Shown here in pieces: positions 1-7,882 of a stretch of DNA of 11,862 nt. Numbering within the stretch: position 1 is the stretch's first letter; each line of letters begins with the position of its first letter. The stretch covers positions 1 through 11,862 of the forward strand of contig JACMOG010000613.1 in the NCBI GenBank assembly GCA_014378125.1, written 5' to 3'. The translations under genes and the position numbers were made by a program. Below the pieces are notes generated by a model. The model was not told the origin of the DNA. It worked only from the letters and a program-made list of their open reading frames with translations, and searched no databases. Origin of the DNA: Vitreoscilla sp. Lineage in GTDB: Bacteria > Pseudomonadota > Gammaproteobacteria > Burkholderiales > Burkholderiaceae.

Positions 1-1062
<1,062 letters not shown>

Positions 1063-1076
1063 TGCCCTGCTCGACA

Positions 1077-1099
1077 GTGAGCGCGATGGCACCGCTCGC
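1077..1099 (+). terminator. Weak stem-loop after hppD
   Basis: A 7-bp stem (GTGAGCG at 1077-1083 with CGCTCGC at 1093-1099, one G-U pair) with a 9-base loop begins 15 bases after the hppD stop. No T-tract follows (GTTAACCC), so it is at best a weak or Rho-assisted terminator. It could equally be chance pairing in GC-rich DNA. Confidence 0.25.
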
Positions 1100-1132
1100 G
1101 TTAACCCCTCCCTAGAAGCGCGGAAATCTCCT

Positions 1133-1148
1133 GCCTGCGATCGCAGGC
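1133..1148. promoter_or_regulatory. Perfect 16-base palindrome, possible operator
   Basis: GCCTGCGATCGCAGGC is a perfect dyad with no spacer, lying 78 bases before the lipoprotein start codon. Nine bases downstream is GATAAT (1157-1162), one mismatch from a sigma70 -10 box and itself inside a small GCGAT-A-ATCGC dyad (1155-1165). No convincing -35 box is seen at the usual distance. The spacer must hold the lipoprotein promoter unless that gene is read through from hppD, so a regulator site here is plausible but unproven. No family of regulator is recognised. Confidence 0.3.
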
Positions 1149-1213
1149 GGCGTCGCGATAATCGCCTCCTGAAAGCGCTGCCAGCCCTCCACCAGAGACC
1201 GGCGCGGCGCTGC

Positions 1214-1220
1214 AGGGAGG
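1214..1220 (+). promoter_or_regulatory. Ribosome-binding site of the propeller lipoprotein
   Basis: AGGGAGG, close to the Shine-Dalgarno consensus, lies 5 bases before the ATG at 1226. It fixes this start and marks this frame as the translated one among several long overlapping open frames here. It is the strongest ribosome-binding site seen at any gene start in the window. Confidence 0.8.
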
Positions 1221-1225
1221 AACCC

Positions 1226-4200
1226 ATGTCCAGTGATTCGAGCCGCACGGCGGCATGCGGCGCCGACGCGCGCCTGTTTCGGTCCGTCACCCTGTGGCTG
1301 GCCCTCGCGCTCTGCGCCCTGGTCGCCGCCTGCGGCGGCGGTGGCGGCGGCAGCAGCCCGCCGCCGGCCGTCACCATCACCGCGCAGCCGACCGACGTCC
1401 ACGTCACGGCTGGCGCCAGCGCGAGCTTCACGGTGATGGCCAGCGGCTCGGTGACCTACCAATGGCAGCGCCTGCAATCGGGCAGCTGGAGCGACATCCC
1501 CGGCGCCACCGGGCCCACGTTGGCGCTCGGCACGGTGGCCGACGCCGACAACGCTGCCCAGTTCCGTGTCAACGTCGCCAGCACCGGCAACGCCGGCAAC
1601 AGCGTCAGAAGCTCCGTCGTCACGCTCACGGTGGATCCCTTGGTCGTGGCGCCCGTCATCGTGGCCGCACCCGCGGATACCTCGGCGATAGAGGGCTTCG
1701 CGGCGTACTTCAGCGTGACCGCCACGGGCACCGCGCCGAGCATCCAGTGGCAACGTAGCGCGGACGGCACGACGTGGGTCGACATCTCCGGCGCCACCAG
1801 CGCCACCCTGGCCCTGCCGACCACGCTGTCCGACGACGGCACCCGCGTCCGCGTCCGGGTGAGCAACTCGATGGGCACGGTCTTCAGCGCGGCGGTGCAA
1901 CTGCACGTCACGCCGACCCCGCAGTCGCCCCGGTTCACCACCCAGCCCGCCTCCGCCTCGGTCACGGCCGGCCAGGCCGCCACCTTCAATGCGGTGGCCA
2001 CCGGCACGCCCGCGCCCGACCTGCAGTGGATGACCAGCACCGACGGCGGGGCCCACTGGACGCCCATCGCCGGCGCCGCCAGCGGCAGCTACACCACGCC
2101 GGCCACCGTGCTGTCCGACGACGGCCACTGGTTCCGCGCCGACGCCAGCAACGCAACGACCACGACCAGCGACCCCGCGCGACTGACGGTGACGGCGGCC
2201 CCGGTGGCGCCGACGATCACGGCGCAGCCGGCCGACGTGACCGTGCAGTTCCAGCAGACCCTGTCGGTGGCCGCCACCGGCACGCCCACGCCGCGCTACC
2301 AGTGGCAGGTGAGCGTCGACAACGGCGCCACGTTCACCAACATCAACAACGCGGTGTACGCCACCCTCACCCTCTCGCCGCAGTCGCTGGCGGAGGACGG
2401 CAGGCAGTTCCGCGTGGTGGTGAGCAATTCGGCGGGCAGCATCACGAGCCGGGCGGCCACGATGTCGGTGGTCGCGTATCCGCAGGCCCAGGTCACGCAG
2501 AGGCAGGCCGTCCGGATCCCCGGCACGAAGCCGCTGCACCTCACCGCCACCGCCACCGGAGGCCACCTGCACTATGTCTGGCAGACGCACCACGTCGGCG
2601 GGTTGCGGCAGGACGTCGCCGGCGACGACACGCTGGCCTACGACCTGCCGGTCGACGCGCTCGCGGACACCGACGGAGTCTGCGTGACCGCCACCAATAC
2701 GGCGGGCAGCTCGATCCCCTCGTGCACCGATATTCGTACCCTGCGTTGGACCGCCATCGCGCCGCTGCCCACCTCCGAGACGTTGCACGCCACGTCGTGG
2801 CTGGACGCCGACACGGTGCTGGCCGGCGGGGGCGTGGGCACCATCCTGCGCAGCACGGATCGCGGCGTCACCTGGACGCAGGTCTTCGACGACGGCGACG
2901 CCGGCTGGCAGTTGCGAGCCTTCGGCACGCATGCCGGCGTGACGCTGGCGGTGGGCGAGGACGGCATGATCGCTCGCAGCACCAATGGAGGGATCGATTG
3001 GACCGACATCCACCTTCTGGACAACCATGCCGCCACAGGCTTGGCGTTCAATGCCGCGGGCGTTGCCATCGAGACCAGCGTCTCCGGCGGTTTCGGCCGC
3101 GTGTACAGCTCGCCCGACCTGGGCGTCACGTGGCAGGAGGTGAGCCTGCCCACCGGCGTCGAGTCGCTCTATGCGCTGGCGATCAACCACGCCGACGTGG
3201 CGCTCGCGGTGGGCGTCCACGGCGGCGTCGTCCGCTCGACCGACGGCGGCGCCACCTGGACCGCCGCGCACACCGGTGCCGCCAACCTGTTCGCGCTGGC
3301 CTTCGCATCGGATACCGTGGCGGTGGCAGCCGGCGACAGCGGAACGATCTGGCGCAGCCCCGACGCCGGCCAGACCTGGACGGCCGTCAACAGCGGCACG
3401 CTCAACGGGATCACGGACATTCGCTTCAGCAGCGCGACCGTCGGCATCGCGTCGATGCTGCACGGCGGCACGTTGCGCACGACCGACGGCGGCCAGACGT
3501 GGTCGCCCGTCACCAGCGACGGCGCGCATCAGTACTTCGCCGCGAGCTTCTCGCCCGACGGCAACACCGCCGTGACGGTGGGCGAACAAGGCCACATCCA
3601 ACGCAGCACCGACGGCGGCCTCAACTTCGTCGACGCCGTGCCCGCCAACGCGCCCAACCTGGCGGCCGTGGCCTTCAACGGCGCCGGCACCGGCCTGGCC
3701 GCGGGCGATGCGGGCATCCTGCGCACGCTCGATGGCGGCAGCACCTGGACGGTGGTCGCCGTCAGCGGCGCCCCCCTGTCCAGCGTCGCCTTCGCAACCT
3801 CGACCATCGCGGTGGCGGGCGGTGCCAACGGCACGCTCCTGCGCAGCACGAACGGCGGCGCGAACTGGTCGGCGCTCGCCCCGGCCTCCAGCGCCCAGGT
3901 GAACGCGATCGCGTTCGCGAGCAACGGCGTCGCCCTGGCCGGCACCGCCAGCGGCCTGCTGCGGTCGACCGATTCGGGTGCGACGTGGGCCAGCGTCGCG
4001 AGCATCACCGGCACCTTCACGGGCGTCACGTTCGCGGACACGAACATCGCCGTTGCCGTGACCGTCGATGGCGCCATCTACCGCAGCACCAACGGCGGCG
4101 CGGCCTGGACGCTCGCGACCACGCGGTCGTTCCGCATCCACGCCGTGGCGGCGGCCAGCGCCACGGTGCTGGAGGTCGGCGGCGAGGGCGGCTTCATCAG

Positions 4201-4459
4201 CCGCAGCGTGGACGGCGGCGTCACGTGGACGGATGCGACCTGGGCCTTCCCGTATTCGGTCTCCGGCATCGCCTTCAGCAGCGCCACCACCGGCGTGGCG
4301 GTGGGCAACAGCCTGGTCATGCGCACATCGGACGGCGGCGCCACCTGGAACAACGACTGGCCCATCGTCGACGGCTACGTCGCTGGCGTCGCCATCAGCC
4401 AGGGCAAGGCCGTGGCTGTCGGCTACTACGGCCTGATCATGCGGTCCGACGCGCTCTGA
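1226..4459 (+). CDS. Lipoprotein with five Ig-like domains and a 14-blade YCF48/BNR-type propeller
   Basis: A 1077-residue envelope protein of unknown function. Residues 1-36 form a lipoprotein signal: a hydrophobic run (WLALALCALVAAC), a lipobox ending at Cys36, then six Gly and a Ser/Pro linker. Five Ig-like repeats follow at about 49-137, 144-232, 236-325, 330-420 and 422-505. They share features such as TAQP, YQWQ, and DDG..FR.. .SN near the end. The fifth holds Cys486 and Cys500, the only cysteines seen after the lipid anchor, so a disulfide is likely. From Trp508 to the end run 14 blades marked by G-x-I-x-R-S-x-D-G-G-x-T-W; the motif glycine position falls at 538, 580, 624, 666, 706, 747 and 789, then every 40 residues from 829 to 1069. 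YCF48/HCF136 and BNR/sortilin-type propellers share this motif. It may bind protein or glycan at the surface; no catalytic residues are evident. The start is set by AGGGAGG 5 bases upstream. It is convergent with the sugar operon. Confidence 0.9.
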   Translation: MSSDSSRTAACGADARLFRSVTLWLALALCALVAACGGGGGGSSPPPAVTITAQPTDVHVTAGASASFTVMASGSVTYQWQRLQSGSWSDIPGATGPTLALGTVADADNAAQFRVNVASTGNAGNSVRSSVVTLTVDPLVVAPVIVAAPADTSAIEGFAAYFSVTATGTAPSIQWQRSADGTTWVDISGATSATLALPTTLSDDGTRVRVRVSNSMGTVFSAAVQLHVTPTPQSPRFTTQPASASVTAGQAATFNAVATGTPAPDLQWMTSTDGGAHWTPIAGAASGSYTTPATVLSDDGHWFRADASNATTTTSDPARLTVTAAPVAPTITAQPADVTVQFQQTLSVAATGTPTPRYQWQVSVDNGATFTNINNAVYATLTLSPQSLAEDGRQFRVVVSNSAGSITSRAATMSVVAYPQAQVTQRQAVRIPGTKPLHLTATATGGHLHYVWQTHHVGGLRQDVAGDDTLAYDLPVDALADTDGVCVTATNTAGSSIPSCTDIRTLRWTAIAPLPTSETLHATSWLDADTVLAGGGVGTILRSTDRGVTWTQVFDDGDAGWQLRAFGTHAGVTLAVGEDGMIARSTNGGIDWTDIHLLDNHAATGLAFNAAGVAIETSVSGGFGRVYSSPDLGVTWQEVSLPTGVESLYALAINHADVALAVGVHGGVVRSTDGGATWTAAHTGAANLFALAFASDTVAVAAGDSGTIWRSPDAGQTWTAVNSGTLNGITDIRFSSATVGIASMLHGGTLRTTDGGQTWSPVTSDGAHQYFAASFSPDGNTAVTVGEQGHIQRSTDGGLNFVDAVPANAPNLAAVAFNGAGTGLAAGDAGILRTLDGGSTWTVVAVSGAPLSSVAFATSTIAVAGGANGTLLRSTNGGANWSALAPASSAQVNAIAFASNGVALAGTASGLLRSTDSGATWASVASITGTFTGVTFADTNIAVAVTVDGAIYRSTNGGAAWTLATTRSFRIHAVAAASATVLEVGGEGGFISRSVDGGVTWTDATWAFPYSVSGIAFSSATTGVAVGNSLVMRTSDGGATWNNDWPIVDGYVAGVAISQGKAVAVGYYGLIMRSDAL

Positions 4460-4460
4460 C

Positions 4461-4520
4461 CGGTGTCAGGTCTTGCGGAACGCAAGACCTGACACCGCAA
4501 GAATCAAGACCTGACACCCG
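4461..4520. repeat. REP-like palindromic element, likely bidirectional terminator
   Basis: A perfect 17-bp inverted repeat (4461-4477 and 4481-4497; arms CGGTGTCAGGTCTTGCG and its complement) closes on a 3-base GAA loop. Seven bases on, a further partial copy of the right arm, CAAGACCTGACACC, occurs at 4505-4518. The hairpin begins two bases after the stop of the plus-strand lipoprotein gene and ends before the stop of the minus-strand regulator. It can therefore fold in both transcripts and would serve as a shared terminator or 3' stabiliser, although no T-tract adjoins it. Paired arms plus an extra copy between convergent genes is the usual setting of REP/BIME elements mobilised by RAYT-type transposases; no transposase is in the window. 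The third copy supplies the last codons and stop of the regulator gene. Confidence 0.7.
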
Positions 4521-5790
4521 TTGAATCGGCGCGCGCCAGGCTCGCCACCAGTTCCAGCTTGAAATCGATCAGGCCGCCGAAGCCGAGGGTGCGGCAGAAG
4601 CGGCTCACCTGCGACGGGCTGACGCCGGCGGAGGCGGCGATCGTGGAGATCGATTCGGTCGTCACGAAGGCGGGGTCGTCCAGCAGCACGTCCGCCACGC
4701 GCTGGTTGGACGGCGTGAGCTGGGCGTAGCGGTCGCCCACGCGGTCGACCAGGGTGCGCGTGGCGTCCAGCGACAGCGCGCGCATGGCGTCGTCGAGCGA
4801 CGTTCGGGCGCCCTCCAGGAAACGGATGGGCGCGGCGAGCACGCCGATCGCCATCACTGCCGCGGGCCCCGCCGCCTCGGCGCGCACGGCCTGCAGCCGG
4901 CGCGCCAGCGGGTAGTCGGCCAGCGCAGGCGCCAGCAGCGTGGCCGCGGGCCCGGCGAGCAGCACGCGGCGCACGCCCTCGAACGACAGCAGCGCGCACA
5001 GCTGGGCGATGGCCGCGCAGATCACGGCGCAGGCGCGGCGCGCGCGGGCGTCACGCGACGCGAGCGAGACGACGCCCTCGGCCGGCAGCGGGCAGGCGCT
5101 GTCGTAGTCGATGCCCGCGAGCGCCTCGAATGCGCGCGCGATACCGTCGGTACCCAGCAGGTTGCCGAACACCGGCGCCAGGCCCCGGGCGCGCATCGAC
5201 GCCACCACGATCAGCTCGTCCTCGCCGACCGGCGCGAACGGATGGCTCATCAGCGCCAGCGGCAGACGCGCCACCGGCTGGCCCACCGGCGCCAGCAGCG
5301 CGCCGTGCGTGTCGGAGCCCAGGCGGCACACCGCGGTCGACACGCCCGCGTGCAGGATCGTCGGCCCCGGCGCCAGCGCCCACCGCACCTCGCTGTTGGC
5401 CGGCGCGCCCGTCACCAGCGACAGCGCCTCGCGCTCGTCGATCACGCGCAACGTGCGCAGGCCCAGCTCGAGCCGCAGCGTCTCGACGCCGATGCTGCGC
5501 GCCTGGCCGCGCGGCAGGAAGCGCCCCGCGGCCACCGACCCGTCGATCACCAGCGCGCCGCCGACCGCCGACTGGCCCGCCGCCGCCAGGAACGCCTTCA
5601 GGCACGCGCCCAGCGCCACCGGCGGCGGCGCCTCGAGGCGGCGCGCGTGCGTCAGCCCGCGGTCGCTGCGCTCGATGGCCACCTCCAGCAAATGCGCGTC
5701 CAGATGCGCCAGCAGCCGCGGCCAGCGAGCCTCGCGCAGGATCGACGTGTCCGCCACCAGGCGGGCCGCCGGCGGGCGGGCGATGCTCAT
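4504..5790 (-). CDS. Degenerate glucokinase-like domain fused to RpiR-type HTH; SIS domain absent
   Basis: A 428-residue cytoplasmic protein, probably the locus regulator. Residues about 8-325 follow the layout of bacterial glucokinase (PF02685), with a start like PRLLAD and an end like FLG.S. The expected motifs are changed, however: the phosphate-binding DVGGTNAR reads DTSILREAR (14-22), the substrate-binding TNH segment reads LPRGQ (92-96), the base-containing NDF reads DER (118-120), and the GxGTGLG and GEGGH motifs are not recognisable. Kinase activity is therefore doubtful. Residues about 344-420 are a clear RpiR HTH (LTPSNQRVADVLL, then ESISTIAASAGVSPSQVSRFCRTLG). Burkholderia species carry a known glucokinase-RpiR-SIS fusion; here the SIS domain is missing and the frame ends 18 residues after IDFKL, inside the REP-like element. 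The ATG overlaps the GH97 stop (ATGA), which suggests coupled translation. Inferred role: sugar- or sugar-phosphate-responsive control of this operon. Confidence 0.8.
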   Translation of the reverse strand: MSIARPPAARLVADTSILREARWPRLLAHLDAHLLEVAIERSDRGLTHARRLEAPPPVALGACLKAFLAAAGQSAVGGALVIDGSVAAGRFLPRGQARSIGVETLRLELGLRTLRVIDEREALSLVTGAPANSEVRWALAPGPTILHAGVSTAVCRLGSDTHGALLAPVGQPVARLPLALMSHPFAPVGEDELIVVASMRARGLAPVFGNLLGTDGIARAFEALAGIDYDSACPLPAEGVVSLASRDARARRACAVICAAIAQLCALLSFEGVRRVLLAGPAATLLAPALADYPLARRLQAVRAEAAGPAAVMAIGVLAAPIRFLEGARTSLDDAMRALSLDATRTLVDRVGDRYAQLTPSNQRVADVLLDDPAFVTTESISTIAASAGVSPSQVSRFCRTLGFGGLIDFKLELVASLARADSTGVRS

Positions 5791-7877
5791 GGACGCACCA
5801 CCAACGGCGAGAGCCGGATGGCCTGGCCGCCGCCCGGCGCCAGCTTCATCACCAGCGTGTCGCCCGCGCGCACCGTGCGGCGTTCCACCACCAGGTCGAA
5901 GCGGTGCGCGTTGCGGTAGTCGGCCTGGTCGCCGTCGCGCCACATCTCGGCCAGGTAGTCGCGGCCCGCGTCGAGGAAGCCCAGCGGCAGTTGCAGCGTG
6001 CGCGCCTGGCCGTCGCCCACCGCGCCCACGTACCAGTCGTCGGAGCGGCGATCCTTGCGCGCCAGCGTGGCGTACTCGCCCACCTCGCCGCTGACCACGT
6101 GCGTCTCGGCCCAGTCGGTGGGCACCTGCTCGATGAAGCGGAACGCCTCGGGGTATTTCTCGTCGTTGGCGATCAGGTCGGCCGCCATCGCCAGCGGCGA
6201 CCAGATCACCACGAAGTTGGCCAGCTGCTTCGCCTGCGTGGAGTTGATCGGCCGACCCTTCTGGCCCACCAGGCTCAGGATGCCCGGCGTGTAGTCGAAC
6301 GGGCCGCTGAGCATGCGCGTGAACACCAGCCGGGCCTCGTGGTCGACACTGTTGATCGGGTCGCCCCAGGCGTTGTATTCCATGCCGCGGCCGCCCTCGC
6401 GCGACATCCAGTTGGGCCATGTGCGGCGCAGCCCGGTGTCCTTCACGGGCTCGTGGGTGTCGACGGCCAGGTGGTGCATCGCGGCCTCGCGCACGGCCCG
6501 CAGCTCGTGCCGCACGCCCTCCTGCGAGTCGGTGAAGCCCAAGTGCACGCCCGGGCCGTCGGCGTCGGCGAACACCGCGGTGCCACCGTCGGTGGCGTAG
6601 CCCGACTTCACCACCTCCACGCCCAGCCGCTCGTCGAGCGCGTAGGCCGCGTCCATCTGCGACTCGTAGCGCGCGATGTTGCCGCCCGTCTCGTGGTGGC
6701 CCACCAGGTGCACGCCCTTCTTCGCGGCGTAGGCGGTCACCGCCTCCAGGTCGAAGTCCGGCGCCGCATGCGTGAAGTCGAACTGCGAGCCGCTGCCGGC
6801 CCAGTCGCCGTCCCAGCCGCGGTTCCAGCCCTCCACCAGCACGCCGCGAAAGCCGTGCCGGGCCGCGAAGTCAATGTGGCGCATCGCGTTGGCCGTGGTG
6901 GCGCCGTGCGTCGGCCCGGCGCCCCACGTGCTGAGCCCGAGGTGCATCTCCCACCACACGCCGACGAACTTGGACGGATGCAGCCACCCCACGTCGCCCA
7001 GCCGGTTGGGCTCGTTGAGATTCAGCACCAGGTCGGACTCGTAGAGCCCGCCCGCGGTGTCGGCCACCACCAGCGTGCGCCAGGGCGTGGTGAACGCGCC
7101 GCGGCGCACCACGGCCGGCCCCGTCGCCGAAGGCGCGAGCTGCGCGCGCAGCACCTGGCCGTCGGTCTTGCGCACCCACATCGACGCGTAGTCCACCAGG
7201 GCCGCCTCGTGCAACGCCAGGTGCAGGCCGGCGGCGGTGCGCAAGGTGAGCGGCGTGTTGGCCAGGCCCACCTCGGCCAGCGGCGTCTTGCGGATCGCGT
7301 ATTCGAGCGCGGCCTGTTCGCCCCCGGGCTGCCACCACGCCGTGGCGGCCGGAACCACCGCGAACTCGGTCAGCTCGTCGGTGATGCGCGCCTCGGGCAG
7401 CTGCGGCTGGTCGGGAAACTCGTAGCGAAAGCCCACGCCGTCGTCGAACACGCGAAAGACGATGTCCAGGCGGCGGTCGGCCAGCGACTTCTGCACGACG
7501 CTGACCCGCATCTCGCGATAGTGGTTGCGCACGAAGCGGCGCTCGCCCCAAGGCTGCTCCCAGGTGTCGTCGTGTGCGCTCTCCGTGCGTTCACGCAGGC
7601 TGAAGCCGCCGTCCATCTGCGGCGCGTTGGCCAGCAGGAAGCCGAGGCGCGCGGGCGCGATCAAGGGCGTGCCGCGGCGATCGACCCGCCCCGCCAGGCG
7701 GCCGCCGCCGGCGAGCTGCACCGACGCCACCAGCGAGCCGTCGGGCGAGGCCACGCTGCCCAGCAGGTCGTCGGCCCGCGCCGCAGGGGCGCACAGCGAC
7801 GCGGCCAGGGCCAGGGCCAGTGCCAGGGCCAGGCCCGGCGTCCCCAGGCGGCCGCGCAGAATCGGGAAGAAGGTCAT
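5787..7877 (-). CDS. Secreted GH97 alpha-glucosidase (SusB-like)
   Basis: A 696-residue periplasmic glycoside hydrolase of family 97, which hydrolyses alpha-glucosidic bonds from the non-reducing end of maltooligosaccharides. A Sec signal peptide occupies 1-35 (a Leu/Ala run, then PAARA before DD). An N-terminal beta-sandwich follows to about residue 290 and a TIM barrel from about 291 (WLHPSKFVGVWWEMH). A C-terminal beta domain begins at about 600. The glutamates typical of the inverting, Ca-dependent SusB branch are present: Glu396 in VGHHETGG, Glu476 in DTHEPVKDTG and Glu500 in GGRGMEYN. The last two are 24 apart, as in SusB (508/532), whereas the 396-476 interval is about 11 residues longer than its SusB counterpart. 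The retaining alpha-galactosidase branch uses an Asp nucleophile instead. The start is 5 bases after the halogenase stop with little Shine-Dalgarno, so coupling is likely. A longer frame running back to 8687 is rejected because it buries the signal peptide. Confidence 0.93.
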   Translation of the reverse strand: MTFFPILRGRLGTPGLALALALALAASLCAPAARADDLLGSVASPDGSLVASVQLAGGGRLAGRVDRRGTPLIAPARLGFLLANAPQMDGGFSLRERTESAHDDTWEQPWGERRFVRNHYREMRVSVVQKSLADRRLDIVFRVFDDGVGFRYEFPDQPQLPEARITDELTEFAVVPAATAWWQPGGEQAALEYAIRKTPLAEVGLANTPLTLRTAAGLHLALHEAALVDYASMWVRKTDGQVLRAQLAPSATGPAVVRRGAFTTPWRTLVVADTAGGLYESDLVLNLNEPNRLGDVGWLHPSKFVGVWWEMHLGLSTWGAGPTHGATTANAMRHIDFAARHGFRGVLVEGWNRGWDGDWAGSGSQFDFTHAAPDFDLEAVTAYAAKKGVHLVGHHETGGNIARYESQMDAAYALDERLGVEVVKSGYATDGGTAVFADADGPGVHLGFTDSQEGVRHELRAVREAAMHHLAVDTHEPVKDTGLRRTWPNWMSREGGRGMEYNAWGDPINSVDHEARLVFTRMLSGPFDYTPGILSLVGQKGRPINSTQAKQLANFVVIWSPLAMAADLIANDEKYPEAFRFIEQVPTDWAETHVVSGEVGEYATLARKDRRSDDWYVGAVGDGQARTLQLPLGFLDAGRDYLAEMWRDGDQADYRNAHRFDLVVERRTVRAGDTLVMKLAPGGGQAIRLSPLVVRP
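7803..7832. repeat. Hexanucleotide repeat in the GH97 signal-peptide region
   Basis: Five tandem copies of GGCCAG on the plus strand, the fourth reading TGCCAG. On the coding strand they encode alternating Leu-Ala in the hydrophobic core of the GH97 signal peptide (residues 16-25). Loss or gain of a unit stays in frame, so slippage would only alter signal-peptide length. Confidence 0.75.
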
Positions 7878-7882
7878 GTCGT

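Noticed and set aside
1112..4141. A 1009-codon open frame antisense to the lipoprotein gene
   Set aside because: It is Arg/Gly/Ala-rich without domains or a ribosome-binding site. It exists because GC-rich third positions remove stops opposite a real gene; the opposing plus frame has a lipobox, Ig and propeller repeats and a strong Shine-Dalgarno.
2822..4459. CRISPR-like or tandem DNA repeat array, suggested by the 120-base periodicity
   Set aside because: The periodicity is at protein level (propeller blades), with diverged nucleotide sequence and a continuous reading frame.
4461..4520. Insertion-sequence end or integron-like attachment site
   Set aside because: No transposase, target duplication or paired distal copy is visible. 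The symmetrical hairpin between convergent genes fits a REP element or terminator better.
1774..4524. A 916-codon plus-strand frame overlapping the lipoprotein gene
   Set aside because: The product is low-complexity Arg/His/Gly with no recognisable fold. It is a frame-shifted shadow of the blade repeats.
4504..6420. Extended 638-codon version of the regulator starting inside the GH97 gene
   Set aside because: The added part is an out-of-frame GH97 reading. The ATG at 5790, with ATGA overlap, begins right before the glucokinase-like PRLLAD-type strand.
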